Below, piece after piece: positions 45,042 through 54,315 of a DNA stretch of 64,000 bases. Made by a program: the position numbers and the translations under genes. The DNA is from Synechococcus sp. BL107 (GTDB lineage Bacteria; Cyanobacteriota; Cyanobacteriia; PCC-6307; Cyanobiaceae). The stretch covers positions 1,802,827-1,866,826 of the forward strand of contig NZ_DS022298.1 of assembly GCF_000153805.1 (NCBI RefSeq), given 5' to 3'. How positions within the stretch are numbered: the stretch's first letter is position 1; each line of letters opens with the position of its first letter. A model generated the notes under the pieces. The model was given only the letters and a program-made list of their open reading frames with translations. It was not told the origin of the DNA and did no database searches.

Positions 45042-45275
45042 TTGCTCGGGTCATGGCAGGTGCTGATGCGATGCGTGGCAAGCGCCCTTTTTTTGGTGGC
45101 CCATGGATTGCTAGTGCTCGAGCACATTGCGATTGGAACAGCCCTGCATGGAGTAGCCGAACTGTTTCTCGCTCCGTGGGCCATTCGGCATCGGGCATGG
45201 GACATCATCATCATTGGCTTAATTTTTTGCGTTTTTGACCTCTGGGGAACTGTCCGACTCGTTGGGGTGGCTTAA
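45042..45275 (+). CDS. Small membrane protein, start uncertain
   Basis: A 77-residue frame from TTG at 45042, strongly hydrophobic with two or three helices (ALFLVAHGLLVLEHIAIGTAL and IIIIGLIFCVFDLWG). Protein-like sequence continues upstream in frame (SRLRYGIFVWLSLLLGSW) to a stop at 44937, but with no ATG, GTG or TTG before 45042. The true start may be lost, so the gene may be decaying like its neighbour. Confidence 0.42.
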   Translation: MLGSWQVLMRCVASALFLVAHGLLVLEHIAIGTALHGVAELFLAPWAIRHRAWDIIIIGLIFCVFDLWGTVRLVGVA

Positions 45276-45291
45276 GTCTTAAGACATGGGC

Positions 45292-45414
45292 TCAACCCTG
45301 AATCTGCGGGAGCCAAAATCCAAGCAGCTGCCAGGACGACCAAAGAAAAATTGCTAAGAAAACCCAGTTCAGCCAGGGTGGACGTTGATCATTTTCAAAC
45401 ATGTGCGTCAGCAT
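45292..45414 (-). pseudogene. Frameshifted small membrane ORF
   Basis: From ATG at 45414 the frame reads MLTHMFENDQRPPWLNW and then stops at a TAG. If one base is added in the short A run at 45360-45362, it continues as a hydrophobic helix (FLAIFLWSSWQLLGFWL) to a stop near 45293. This could be decay, a sequencing slip, or chance. Confidence 0.3.
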
Positions 45415-45433
45415 CTACGTCACTATATCGGCC

Positions 45434-45998
45434 TTAAGCATGGTTCAACATTGGAATAATCAGGAGTATTACCATCCCACCACTTCCAGCCGGAAACCAT
45501 AAAAGACGCGTGCTATTCGCAGCAGGAAATTCCTCACGAAATACTGTCATTAGTAGGCCACCTCCGAGAAATGCTGTTGCGAAAGCCAGCATCAAATCTG
45601 AAAGTGGAAGCAATAAAAATTTATTTAATAGCCCTAAGACTAATGAAGCACTACCGATCCAACGATTACGCTGAAGAAATCACTTTGGATGATGAATCAC
45701 CGAGAAACGATCAGAAAGCAAGCTATGGCTTACAACCGCTACCGTAAATAAAATCCCATAAGCACCTCCTGTACCAATCAAGGAAGGAAGAGAATGGGCA
45801 TCAAGATAATTAATTACGACAAAACAACTCAAATGGAGCCACGTCGAGATCAGGAAGAAGATGGACAAACACATAGGCCAACCCTGCACCACCACCAAGA
45901 GATGCCCAACATTGCTGTTGTGAATCAGATTGGAGCGCCAATAAAAACCCATACCAGTGGGGTGAAGCGATGATCACACACACAAATAGAGGCAACAA
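45434..45998 (-). pseudogene. Broken multi-helix membrane protein gene
   Basis: Three consecutive pieces of one membrane protein lie on the minus strand. Piece 1 (about 45998-45860) ends in GGGAGLAYVFVHLLPDLD. Piece 2, in another frame (about 45850-45680), contains LPSLIGTGGAYGILFTVAVVSHSLL. An in-frame TGA at 45680-45682 then interrupts it, and the same frame goes on with FATAFLGGGLLMTVFREEFP and WFPAGSGGMVILLIIP to the stop at 45434-45436. So there is one frameshift and one nonsense codon. The pieces look like the parts of one polytopic membrane protein of about 190 residues; I cannot name the family. Confidence 0.65.
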
Positions 45999-46059
45999 AC
46001 CAGATCAATATGCTTAAAACTGCTTAACCCACAATGCTCTTAAACAACCCAGTTATCCC

Positions 46060-46281
46060 TTAACGGGTTGCAGAACTCCAATTCGCTGACCGAAATGACA
46101 CTTTTGCCCCCGCTGAGCGCTTGAGATCATGCATCCCCTCGAGCTGATTATGAACCGCCAACACCTGCCTACGGATATGGTCGGTATGGGGAAGATCTGA
46201 CAGCAACCGCAAAACATCCTCGAGGGATCGCTTGGCGTCGATCACCACACGACAATCAAGACTTCCAGCTTCGTCAAGCAT
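46060..46281 (-). CDS. Small soluble protein of unknown function
   Basis: A 73-residue protein (DCRVVIDAKRSLEDVLRLLSDLPHTDHIRRQVLAV). It is mostly helical with a β-start and has no membrane segment. The even codon use and clean ATG support it. Function unknown. Confidence 0.5.
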   Translation of the reverse strand: MLDEAGSLDCRVVIDAKRSLEDVLRLLSDLPHTDHIRRQVLAVHNQLEGMHDLKRSAGAKVSFRSANWSSATR

Positions 46282-46371
46282 CGATACTTTTCATTGATAT
46301 CCTATTTAGCCAAAAATGCTTCTGTTCGATTGTCTTGATCAATACCAAAGACCTAAATACCCATCAAAAAG

Positions 46372-46872
46372 TTAGGGTTCTCCTCCACCGGCGCTCTCCA
46401 TAACATCCCAAGGCCGCTCTAATGGCGGGGATGCTGACCAGAGACCTAGCCCCGCATCCTTGGCTGCTTGCTCAAGTTCTATGTAATTCAGATCATCACA
46501 ACGACCGACAAAGCCATCCCAGGCCATCATGCTTCCCTGCCGTACAAGTTGAGCACCAAGATCCTTTCCATTAACAAACAAGCGACCCACCAAGCGCCCA
46601 TACACATCCCTTGATCGAAGCTCAAAAGATGCCTGATCACCTCGTTTGACATGACTCTCCAAAACTGATTGGGCAAACTCCGCCCAGGGTTCCTGATGAA
46701 AACGAGGAGCCTGCAGACAGGCCAAGCGAACGGCACGTCCATGCTGCTCCACTTCGACCAAAAGCTGCTGACCATTTGTGATCGATAGGATTTCCACCGA
46801 TTGCTCTTGACTATGGCCTCCACGAGGGAAAAGGATTGTGGCCATCAAGGCAAGCAAGATATATTTTATCAC
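46372..46872 (-). CDS. Secreted thermonuclease-like (SNase) protein
   Basis: A 166-residue protein with a signal peptide (MIKYILLALMATILFPRGGHS) and a staphylococcal-nuclease-like OB fold. The family order is kept: VRLACLQAPR (in place of the usual VRLxGIDAPE, so the Asp is missing), SVLESHVKRGDQASFELRSRD, YGRLVGRLFVNGKDLGAQLVRQGSMMA. Because the calcium-binding Asp and catalytic acid of the first motif are replaced, nuclease activity is doubtful and it may only bind. Periplasmic or secreted. Confidence 0.78.
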   Translation of the reverse strand: MIKYILLALMATILFPRGGHSQEQSVEILSITNGQQLLVEVEQHGRAVRLACLQAPRFHQEPWAEFAQSVLESHVKRGDQASFELRSRDVYGRLVGRLFVNGKDLGAQLVRQGSMMAWDGFVGRCDDLNYIELEQAAKDAGLGLWSASPPLERPWDVMESAGGGEP

Positions 46873-47187
46873 GGCATTTTATTGGAGAAAGGTATATTAT
46901 TGCAGATCACAGCCTGAGTCAACATAAGACAACTAGCAATATCTAGATAAATTATTTCTATCAGCATGTGCAAACCAAGACCTTACAACTTGCGACAACA
47001 AACACAATCAAGCCAGCATACTTGGGAATAAGAAAGCTAATTTACAAATCAAATATGGTTTCAAATCAGACATTCATCAATTCAAGGATGCCGACGATAA
47101 ATTTTAGACCTATTGCAATATCACCAACCCATCCGAGCTAAAAACCTGAGAGAGACTCAATCACGCGATTTACTGCGGACATCCCGA
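46873..47187. other. AT-rich spacer
   Basis: Divergent promoter region between the nuclease-like gene and the methyltransferase gene. The methyltransferase frame is open upstream to 47113, but that part carries no family residues. Nothing else seen. Confidence 0.45.
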
Positions 47188-47814
47188 ATGGCAGAGCCAG
47201 ATCAACGGTTGCATTTCCCAGCCACAGAGAGAAATCGCGAACCCATTGCAGAAGTGCTTCAACAGTGGCTCCCGACTAGGGGAACAATTTTGGAAATCGC
47301 CAGCGGCAGCGGTGAACATGCCGTGGCATTTCAACGGATATTTCCCCATCTGAGATGGCAAGCAAGTGATCCGGAACCTCAGCACCGCAGCAGCATCAAT
47401 GCATGGATTCGTCATGCGGAGCAATCGAGCACGATGGCTGAGGCACTCGACATCGATGTTGCACAACAGCCATGGCCACTACCCAAGGATGTTGAGCGAT
47501 CTGTATCCGCCATCGTTTGTATCAACTTGCTTCATATCAGCAGCAAAGATTGCACCGAGGCCCTTCTCCAGCAAGCCGCAGAACGACTCCCTGCCAAAGC
47601 TCCTCTGATGATCTATGGACCGTTCAAACAAGACGGAGTCCATACAAGTCTGAGTAATGCAAGCTTCGATGCGAACCTGCGAGAACGCAATCTCGAATGG
47701 GGCGTGCGTGACATCAAATGGATCAAATCATTGATCAAAACACTCCCTTTGACGCTGATGGAATGCAAATCCATGCCAGCTAACAATAAGATGCTCATCT
47801 TGATTCATGAATAA
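47188..47814 (+). CDS. DUF938 SAM-dependent methyltransferase
   Basis: A 208-residue class I methyltransferase-fold protein. The DUF938 opening LHFPATERNREPIAEVL is followed by the SAM-binding loop ILEIASGSGEHAVAF (motif I), then WQASDPEP (motif II) and SAIVCINLLHIS (motif IV). ATG at 47188 (MAEPDQR) is chosen; the frame is open 25 codons further up without family residues. The substrate is unknown. Confidence 0.85.
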   Translation: MAEPDQRLHFPATERNREPIAEVLQQWLPTRGTILEIASGSGEHAVAFQRIFPHLRWQASDPEPQHRSSINAWIRHAEQSSTMAEALDIDVAQQPWPLPKDVERSVSAIVCINLLHISSKDCTEALLQQAAERLPAKAPLMIYGPFKQDGVHTSLSNASFDANLRERNLEWGVRDIKWIKSLIKTLPLTLMECKSMPANNKMLILIHE

Positions 47815-47867
47815 TCTTGCCAGCAACAAAATTATCAGCATAATTAAAAAAGCTAAATCTGACGCAC

Positions 47868-48893
47868 GTGCCTGACGCCCTTATTGATATTGCCGGAGGA
47901 ATTGCATTAACGTTCTTAATATCATTTGTATTTAAAAAAATTCTTCCACGATTGGCCAATAAAACAAAATCAAATTTTGATGATTTCATTATACGTGAGA
48001 TCACCAATTTAATCTTCCCTCTTGGAAGTATTGCCGTTCTTTTTCTCGCCGAAAGAAAGCTTCAGCTTCCAGGCGGGCTGAACAGGCCCTACGAACTGAT
48101 TCTGACGATCGCCGCTGCTGTTGTTTTTGTTCGTCTGATCAACCGGCTCGGGATTCGCCTGCTGCAAGGCCTTGCACGACGCAGTGGAAGAGAAGACATT
48201 GAACAACTCGTTAGAACTCTTTTCCCTCTCTTAAAATCCCTCACTTGGATTGTCGTCAGCCTCATCGTTCTTCAAAGCCAAGGAGTCAAGCTAACGGTTG
48301 TATGGGGACTTCTCAGTGCTGGTGGGATTGGATTAGGCCTTGCCTTAAAGGAACCAGCTCAAGAATTATTCGCCTATCTTATGATCCTCATCGATAAACC
48401 TTTTACGATCGGGCAATTCATTGCCGTCGACTCTGTATCGGCAACCGTAGAAAAAATTGGAGTTCGCTCCACTCATCTCCGCAGTTTAAGAGGTGAAATT
48501 GTTGTCATCAACAATTCAACACTTACCAGCTCCAATATCGAGAACTTCGCCACGATGCAACAACGTCGAATGATTTATTCGATCGGCGTTACTTATCAAA
48601 CAACAGCGGATCAGATTCAATCGATACCCACCACCATTCAGAGCATTATTGAAAACACAAATCATACAATTTTCAACCGCTGTCACTTCACCACTTTTGG
48701 TGATTACAGCTTAAATTTTGAAATTGTTTATTACATTGATAATCGTGACTACACCCTTGCGATGGACATTCAACAATCGATCAACTTGAGCATCATGCGC
48801 AAGTTTGAAGAACAAGGGATTGAATTTGCGTTCCCAAGTCAGACGCTTTATCTCGAGGGCAATGGGATTTCCGCGGGTGCAGCGCCCTCTTGA
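47868..48893 (+). CDS. Small-conductance mechanosensitive channel (MscS family)
   Basis: A 341-residue inner-membrane channel that opens under membrane tension. Four helices fill residues 1-160; the pore helix has the Gly/Ala pattern LLSAGGIGLGLALKEPAQELFAYLMIL near residue 148. The β-domain follows (DKPFTIGQFIAVDSVSATVEKIGVRSTHLRS) and the C-terminal αβ domain ends near residue 330. The GTG at 47868 begins just before the first helix. The last 45 bases overlap the convergent zinc-ribbon gene. Confidence 0.9.
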   Translation: MPDALIDIAGGIALTFLISFVFKKILPRLANKTKSNFDDFIIREITNLIFPLGSIAVLFLAERKLQLPGGLNRPYELILTIAAAVVFVRLINRLGIRLLQGLARRSGREDIEQLVRTLFPLLKSLTWIVVSLIVLQSQGVKLTVVWGLLSAGGIGLGLALKEPAQELFAYLMILIDKPFTIGQFIAVDSVSATVEKIGVRSTHLRSLRGEIVVINNSTLTSSNIENFATMQQRRMIYSIGVTYQTTADQIQSIPTTIQSIIENTNHTIFNRCHFTTFGDYSLNFEIVYYIDNRDYTLAMDIQQSINLSIMRKFEEQGIEFAFPSQTLYLEGNGISAGAAPS

Positions 48894-49189
48894 GGACGCT
48901 GCTTCTGATCGCTAGATCGACGTCCAAACCACACACTGCCGATCACCAACAACACCGCAACACCCACAGCGGCAGTCGGCAACAAACGTCTGGAGGTGGA
49001 TCGCCCTAAGCGGCCATCGGAATGCTGGTCATCACCCGAAGCGAGGTCATTGGCTCTTGATTCTTGAAATTGAAGTTGACGGCATCGGCTGCACAGAGTG
49101 CTGTTGATGCCACTGCTTTTCAACTTGAAGCCAAAACGTCCAGGGATCTCAACGGGAGTCCCACAGCTTCTGCAGGTGAGGGTGAACAC
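48848..49189 (-). CDS. Zinc-ribbon protein with C-terminal membrane helix
   Basis: About 113 residues from GTG at 49189: a CxxC pair (TCRSCGTPVEIPGRFGF) and a second pair (TLCSRCRQLQFQE) form a likely zinc ribbon; a basic linker and one helix (LLPTAAVGVAVLLVIGSVWFG) follow. An in-frame TTG at 49255 would add 22 residues; both lie upstream of the divergent purS. Function unknown; tail-anchored topology is predicted. Its 3' end overlaps the MscS gene. Confidence 0.6.
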   Translation of the reverse strand: MFTLTCRSCGTPVEIPGRFGFKLKSSGINSTLCSRCRQLQFQESRANDLASGDDQHSDGRLGRSTSRRLLPTAAVGVAVLLVIGSVWFGRRSSDQKQRPQEGAAPAEIPLPSR

Positions 49190-49303
49190 GGTCTTGGCCA
49201 GGAACGCCGAAACCGGTTTACCACCCTCCGAAGATCTAGGGGTGACACAACACAACCAAAAGGTTGGGTGTCTGGCAGGATTCCACTAGCCCTGCTGGTG
49301 ATC

Positions 49304-49558
49304 GTGCCGCGTTATCAAGCCCGCGTTCTGGTCCACCTGCGCCCCTCTGTGCTGGATCCTGCTGGAGAAGCGGCAAAAGGTGCCGCAATCCGTCTGGGCG
49401 TGGATGGGATTAGCAAACTGCGCATCGGGAAAGCTGTTGAGTTGGACATTGACGCCCCGAATGAAGAAGAGGCCCGTCGACGGCTTGAACTTCTGAGCGA
49501 TCGACTTCTCGCCAACCCAGTCATCGAGGACTGGTCCCTGGAGCTCCAGGATTCATGA
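49304..49558 (+). CDS. purS: Phosphoribosylformylglycinamidine synthase, PurS subunit
   Basis: An 84-residue third subunit of the PurLQS complex for step 4 of purine synthesis. [20 protein letters not shown] and the following [19 protein letters not shown] are the PurS fold. GTG at 49304 (or GTG at 49298) is the probable start; the frame is open further upstream only because it runs antisense to the zinc-ribbon gene. The stop overlaps the purQ start by 4 bases (ATGA). Confidence 0.92.
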   Translation: MPRYQARVLVHLRPSVLDPAGEAAKGAAIRLGVDGISKLRIGKAVELDIDAPNEEEARRRLELLSDRLLANPVIEDWSLELQDS

Positions 49559-50208
49559 CGATCGGGGTTGTTGTTTTTCCTGGTTCCAACTGCGACCGGG
49601 ATGTGCAATGGGCAACCGAGGGATGCCTCAACCTGCCCACACGTCGGTTGTGGCACGAAGAAACCGATCTCAGCGGGTTGGATGCTGTTGTGCTTCCAGG
49701 AGGCTTTAGTTACGGCGATTACTTGCGTTGTGGAGCTATCGCCCGATTTGCACCGGTGCTCCAGTCCTTGATGGACTTCGCGTCGAAAGGCGGGCGAGTT
49801 CTAGGCATCTGCAACGGCTTCCAAGTGCTAACGGAATTGGGATTGCTCCCTGGAGCCCTCACCCGCAATCAAAACTTGCACTTCATTTGTGAGGACGCAC
49901 CACTCCATGTTTCAAGCAGCCGCACTGGCTGGCTGAAGGCCTATGGCAACGCTGCTTCGCTCGTGCTGCCCATTGCCCATGGAGAAGGTCGTTACCAGTG
50001 CAGCAACGACACCTTGAAACAACTTCAAGATGAGGACTGCATTGCGCTTCGATACGGCGCAAACCCCAATGGTTCAGTGGACGACATTGCTGGAATCACC
50101 AATGCGTCGGGCAATGTTCTTGGGCTAATGCCTCATCCTGAGCGCGCCTGTGATCCAGCCACCGGTGGCACCGACGGTCGCAGCATGCTGAACGCGCTGC
50201 TGAACTGA
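49555..50208 (+). CDS. purQ: Phosphoribosylformylglycinamidine synthase, PurQ glutaminase subunit
   Basis: A 217-residue class I glutamine amidotransferase that supplies ammonia to PurL. The nucleophile Cys is in [11 protein letters not shown] near residue 86; the catalytic His and Glu are in GLMPHPERA near 196. The opening [13 protein letters not shown] is characteristic. It overlaps purS before it and the carboxypeptidase gene after it, so the four genes purS, purQ, LD-carboxypeptidase and ggt read as one unit. Confidence 0.97.
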   Translation: MTIGVVVFPGSNCDRDVQWATEGCLNLPTRRLWHEETDLSGLDAVVLPGGFSYGDYLRCGAIARFAPVLQSLMDFASKGGRVLGICNGFQVLTELGLLPGALTRNQNLHFICEDAPLHVSSSRTGWLKAYGNAASLVLPIAHGEGRYQCSNDTLKQLQDEDCIALRYGANPNGSVDDIAGITNASGNVLGLMPHPERACDPATGGTDGRSMLNALLN

Positions 50209-51173
50209 TGATCCAGCGCCGTTCGCTGCTGATCTCAGGAGCGACTGCTGCGCTTGGCGCTCTGCTGGAAGGACACGCCAACATCCCAGCCAAAGCATCG
50301 ACACCTCGCCTGCCACCACTCCGCCAGGGATCCCGCTTACGCGCCGTCAATCCGGGCACATGGATCGAGCCAGAGACAACATTTGATGCCCTGATCGACC
50401 GTTGCGCCGCCCAGGGTTGGACCCTGGAGATTCCGCCTTCAGTGACGGAGCAATGGCGATATTTTTCCGGCCGAGACCATGAACGAGCTGGCGAGCTGGC
50501 GAGGGCTTGGGCAGATCCCAGCATTGATGCCGTGATCTCCCTCGGGGGCGGGTGGGGCAGTGCTCGCGTCTTGGAGGCTGGCTTTCAATTCCCCCGCCGG
50601 CCCAAATGGAGTCTGGGCTTTTCAGACAGCTGTTCCCTGTTGCTCGCCCAATGGGCCGCAGGGCTGCCTGGGGCCATTCATGGCTCCACAAACGGACCCG
50701 AAGATCAATGGCAACGAACCGTTGATCTTCTGAAAGGACGACCCGTCGCGCCCTTGGATGGACACGGGATTGTTCAAGGGATCGCTGAAGGCCCCCTGGT
50801 GGTGACCAACCTCACGGTGGGAACCCATTCCATCGGCACGCCATGGATGCCCCATCTCGACGGAACGATTTTGGTTCTAGAAGACGCTGGAGAAGCCCCT
50901 TACCGGGTGGATCGGATGTTGACCCAATGGAGAAGCGCCGGGCTTTTAGACAAGGTGGCGGGGGTTGCTTGTGGTCGGTTCAGCTGGCTGGAAGACGACA
51001 TCCTGCTGGGGGATTTCAGCATGGAGGAGGTTCTCGAAAACCGCCTTGGGGGCCTTGGCATTCCCTTGGTGGTGAACTTACCCATCGGCCATGGCTATCC
51101 CAATCAGGCCCTGCCTTTGGGGCAACAGGCACGTCTGGATGGTCGAAGCGGGAGGCTTGCGCTTCTCCCTTGA
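50208..51173 (+). CDS. LD-carboxypeptidase (peptidoglycan tetrapeptide carboxypeptidase family)
   Basis: A 321-residue S66-family peptidase that trims the terminal D-Ala from peptidoglycan tetrapeptides during recycling. The catalytic Ser is in SLGFSDSCSLL near residue 145; Glu in ILVLEDAGEAP near 225 and His in LPIGHGYPNQ near 299 complete the triad. The start [20 protein letters not shown] looks like a twin-arginine or Sec signal, so a periplasmic location is possible, unlike the cytoplasmic E. coli enzyme. Overlaps purQ by one base (TGATG). Confidence 0.85.
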   Translation: MIQRRSLLISGATAALGALLEGHANIPAKASTPRLPPLRQGSRLRAVNPGTWIEPETTFDALIDRCAAQGWTLEIPPSVTEQWRYFSGRDHERAGELARAWADPSIDAVISLGGGWGSARVLEAGFQFPRRPKWSLGFSDSCSLLLAQWAAGLPGAIHGSTNGPEDQWQRTVDLLKGRPVAPLDGHGIVQGIAEGPLVVTNLTVGTHSIGTPWMPHLDGTILVLEDAGEAPYRVDRMLTQWRSAGLLDKVAGVACGRFSWLEDDILLGDFSMEEVLENRLGGLGIPLVVNLPIGHGYPNQALPLGQQARLDGRSGRLALLP

Positions 51174-52948
51174 TTCGCGCCCATTTCCTACTGCTGATGT
51201 TTTGCGCTGGGCTAACGGGCCCTGACTTCGTTAGCGCTGAAGACATGGGCGCTGTCCCCGTCAGTCGAGATGACCCCGAGACGGCTGAAAGTAGTCGGCG
51301 AGCAATCTCCTCAGCCGCAGGTTTAGCCGTGGTGGTCACAGCCCATCCACTCGCCACGGTTGCGGCTCGCACGATGTTGATGAAAGGAGGCAGTGCGGTG
51401 GATGCCCTCGTGGCAGCACAAACCGTGCTGTCCGTGGTGGAACCGCAAAGCTCTGGGCTTGGAGGCGGCGGATTTTTGCTGCATTGGAATGCTCAGCATC
51501 GGCATTTGGACGTACTCGATGGTCGAGAGCAGGCACCAAGCTCGAGCCAACCGGGGGATCTGCTGCAACCCGATGGAGATCCGCTCCCCTGGCGTTTGGC
51601 CTCCAGCCAACTCCGCGCCATTGGCATCCCTGGCACCGTTGCTCTGCTTTGGGATGCCCATCAGCGCTGGGGTCACCTCCCATGGAAAAACACCTTTCAG
51701 CCAGCGATCAACTTGGCCCAAAAGGGGTTTCGAACCACCCCACGGCTGTTGCGCTCAATCAACCTGGCCCAACGAATCGGCACACGCCATAGCGCCGGAT
51801 TTAATCGGCTCTATCGACCGGATGGTGAACATCCAAGCCTGAATCAGGTGTTTCGAAATCCCGCACTCGGGGACACACTTGAGCAGATTGCACGGGATGG
51901 TGGGACCACGTTTTACGACGGTGCGCTGGCGGCTCAAATCCTGAAGGTCATGGCTGATCTTGGCTTGAAGGAACGGGCATTTCAGGGATGGTCGGCAGCC
52001 GATCTCAAGAACTACACCGTCATTCGACGGCGTCCGGTGTGCCACCCAATTCAGCGCTGGAAACTCTGCACGGTGCCACCACCAAGTGGTGGTGGTCTCG
52101 CAATTCTCCAAACACTGGCGTTGCTGGAGGCCACTGGACCCATGTCTACCCCGAAACAACCGCAAGCCTGGCAACGGTTTGCTAAGGCCCTCCAGTGGGC
52201 CGATGCCGATCGCTTCTATTGGGTCAACGACCCGAGTGATTGGCCTGTTCCCATGAAGGGATTGCTAACCCCGCGATACCTCCGGGGGCGAGCCAAGGCG
52301 ATGCTGGATCAACCCGCATCCATTCCAGGCCCAGGGTTACCACCGGGGCGGAGCCAGTATCCCTTTGCGAAGACAGCTGCTGGCGTTGAACAAGGGACAA
52401 CGCATCTTTCCATCGTCGATCGGCACGGAAACCTGGCTGTTTATACGGGATCGGTGGAAACGGTATTTGGCAGTCGCCATGTGATCGCCGGCATGGTGAT
52501 GAACAACCAGCTCACAGACTTCGCCTTTCGTCCTGCCATCCAGGGGCGACCGGTGGCCAACCGTCGCCGCCCTGGCAAACGCCCGATGTCATCCATGGCA
52601 CCGCTCATCGTGTTCGAAAACGATCAACCGGTCCTCGCTGTGGGATCTCCAGGTGGACGAACGATTCCCCACTTCACCAGTCGCGTGCTCATGGCATCAA
52701 TGTTTTGGGAACTCACACCAGAACAGTCCGTTGCTATGCCCCATCTCTCAATCAGAGGCAACAGGCTGGTGGCTGAACGCGATTCACCCATGCCCTGGCC
52801 GTTTGCTTTGACGGCGCTCAGCGACGGTGATCAGCAGCCCAAAGCCCAACCGCTGAACAGCGGCATTGCCCTACTTCAAAAGGTTGGCGATCACTGGCAT
52901 GGGGTCGCTGACCCACGGCGAGAGGGCACCGCGATGGCACTTCCTTAA
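51170..52948 (+). CDS. ggt: Gamma-glutamyltranspeptidase
   Basis: A 592-residue precursor that self-cleaves before a Thr and hydrolyses or transfers the gamma-glutamyl group of glutathione in the periplasm. The cleavage site is EQGTTHLSIVD (second Thr is the nucleophile), and the substrate loop SSMAPLIVFEN follows. N-terminal family features are VVTAHPLATVAA and SSGLGGGGFLLHW. The TTG at 51170 overlaps the upstream stop (TTGA) and gives a signal peptide (HFLLLMFCAGLTG); an ATG at 51197 is an alternative. Frames upstream of 51170 are antisense or overlap the peptidase gene. Confidence 0.92.
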   Translation: MIRAHFLLLMFCAGLTGPDFVSAEDMGAVPVSRDDPETAESSRRAISSAAGLAVVVTAHPLATVAARTMLMKGGSAVDALVAAQTVLSVVEPQSSGLGGGGFLLHWNAQHRHLDVLDGREQAPSSSQPGDLLQPDGDPLPWRLASSQLRAIGIPGTVALLWDAHQRWGHLPWKNTFQPAINLAQKGFRTTPRLLRSINLAQRIGTRHSAGFNRLYRPDGEHPSLNQVFRNPALGDTLEQIARDGGTTFYDGALAAQILKVMADLGLKERAFQGWSAADLKNYTVIRRRPVCHPIQRWKLCTVPPPSGGGLAILQTLALLEATGPMSTPKQPQAWQRFAKALQWADADRFYWVNDPSDWPVPMKGLLTPRYLRGRAKAMLDQPASIPGPGLPPGRSQYPFAKTAAGVEQGTTHLSIVDRHGNLAVYTGSVETVFGSRHVIAGMVMNNQLTDFAFRPAIQGRPVANRRRPGKRPMSSMAPLIVFENDQPVLAVGSPGGRTIPHFTSRVLMASMFWELTPEQSVAMPHLSIRGNRLVAERDSPMPWPFALTALSDGDQQPKAQPLNSGIALLQKVGDHWHGVADPRREGTAMALP

Positions 52949-53068
52949 AACGGAAACGATCGGATTAAAAACTGAGGGAATATCCAAGACCACGTCGCGA
53001 CGGAGAACATTTCGATCAGCCAAAGCTGCACCAGGTTGGGAGAACAACCCGAGCCAAAAAAGAGGCAC

Positions 53069-53091
53069 AAAAAAGGGGCCCAGAGGGCCCC
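53069..53091 (-). terminator. Terminator of the class II aldolase gene
   Basis: GGGGCCC/GGGCCCC, a 7-bp GC stem with a 3-base loop, followed on the minus strand by six T. It lies 25 bases after the aldolase stop. Confidence 0.9.
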
Positions 53092-53115
53092 AAGGGATTC
53101 ATCGCTGAGCGCTGA

Positions 53116-54189
53116 TCAGGCAGCAACAGCCGTTTTGGGGTCAAGAGCACCCTTGGCATACAAGCCGGCGTAATAGTTGATATCGCTTTGCTTGATCTTG
53201 CTGGCGTTACCGGCAGCCCAGAACTGCTGGTAGCGATCCAAACAGACCTGCTTCATGTACTTACGAGCCGGCTTGTTGAAGTGGCGGGGATCGAAGTTGG
53301 CAGGATCAGCCATGGCCGCTTCACGGACAGCAGCTGTGAAGGCGAGACGGTTGTCGGTGTCGATGTTCACCTTGCGCACACCATTGCGAATGCCTTCCTG
53401 AATCTCTTCGACGGGAACGCCGTAGGTCTCTGGTATGGCACCGCCGTACTTGTTAATCATCTCCAGCCATTCCTGGGGAACGGAAGACGAACCATGCATC
53501 ACCAGGTGTGTGTTGGGGATGGCTTTATGGATTTCAGCGATGCGGCTGATAGCCAGCACTTCACCTGTGGGCTTACGGGTGAATTTGTAGGCACCGTGGC
53601 TGGTACCGATGGCGATCGCCAGGGCGTCAACCTTTGTTTTGGCAACAAAGTCGGCAGCTTCAGCTGGATCGGTGAGGAGCTGGTCTTTCGAGAGTTCACC
53701 CTCGAAGCCATGGCCATCCTCAGCTTCACCTTTGCCGGTTTCGAGGGAGCCGAGGCAACCCAGTTCACCCTCAACACTCACGCCGATGGCATGGGCAACA
53801 TCCACCACATCCTTGGTGACGTTGACGTTGTAGTCGTAGCTCGCAGGGGTCTTGGCATCGGCCTCAAGGGAGCCATCCATCATCACGGAGGTGAAGCCGT
53901 TCGCCGCAGCACCGAAGCAGGTGGCAGGGCTGTTGCCGTGGTCCTGGTGCATCACCACCGGAATGTCGGGGTAAGTCTCAACAGCAGCCAGGATCAGGTG
54001 GCGAAGGAAATTTTCGCCTGCGTAGGTCCGCGCACCGCGGGACGCCTGCAGGATCACTGGGGAATCGGTCTCATGAGCCGCTTCCATGATCGACTGCACC
54101 TGCTCAAGGTTGTTCACGTTGAACGCAGGAATGCCGTAGCCGTTTTCGGCGGCGTGGTCTAGCAGTAAACGGAGCGGAACGAGCGCCAT
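53116..54189 (-). CDS. fbaA: Fructose-bisphosphate aldolase, class II
   Basis: A 357-residue zinc aldolase that makes and splits fructose 1,6-bisphosphate and, in the Calvin cycle, sedoheptulose 1,7-bisphosphate. Zinc and catalytic residues are visible: [11 protein letters not shown] near residue 78, HGAYKF in the middle, [10 protein letters not shown] near 232 and the phosphate loop [12 protein letters not shown]. The length is normal for the long class IIB form. It lies directly downstream of an unrelated class I aldolase gene; see findings. Confidence 0.96.
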   Translation of the reverse strand: MALVPLRLLLDHAAENGYGIPAFNVNNLEQVQSIMEAAHETDSPVILQASRGARTYAGENFLRHLILAAVETYPDIPVVMHQDHGNSPATCFGAAANGFTSVMMDGSLEADAKTPASYDYNVNVTKDVVDVAHAIGVSVEGELGCLGSLETGKGEAEDGHGFEGELSKDQLLTDPAEAADFVAKTKVDALAIAIGTSHGAYKFTRKPTGEVLAISRIAEIHKAIPNTHLVMHGSSSVPQEWLEMINKYGGAIPETYGVPVEEIQEGIRNGVRKVNIDTDNRLAFTAAVREAAMADPANFDPRHFNKPARKYMKQVCLDRYQQFWAAGNASKIKQSDINYYAGLYAKGALDPKTAVAA

Positions 54190-54253
54190 AGTGAAATCTC
54201 AGTGAAGGCCGATCAACGGACAAAGGTCCGTAGCCGCGAGACTTTACCTTTGA

Positions 54254-54273
54254 GTCGTGTGAAATGTCACGAC
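54254..54273 (-). promoter_or_regulatory. Inverted repeat upstream of the class II aldolase
   Basis: GTCGTG and CACGAC arms with an 8-base spacer, 65 bases before the class II aldolase start, between the two aldolase genes. No T run follows, so it is more likely a protein-binding site or an RNA stability hairpin than a terminator. Confidence 0.45.
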
Positions 54274-54315
54274 ACTCAGTTGCCTAAACGACGCGTGAGT
54301 GTCATAGGCGCTCGT

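Noticed and set aside
53188-54162. Long plus-strand frame opposite the class II aldolase
   Set aside because: Shadow frame produced by the codon bias of the aldolase gene.
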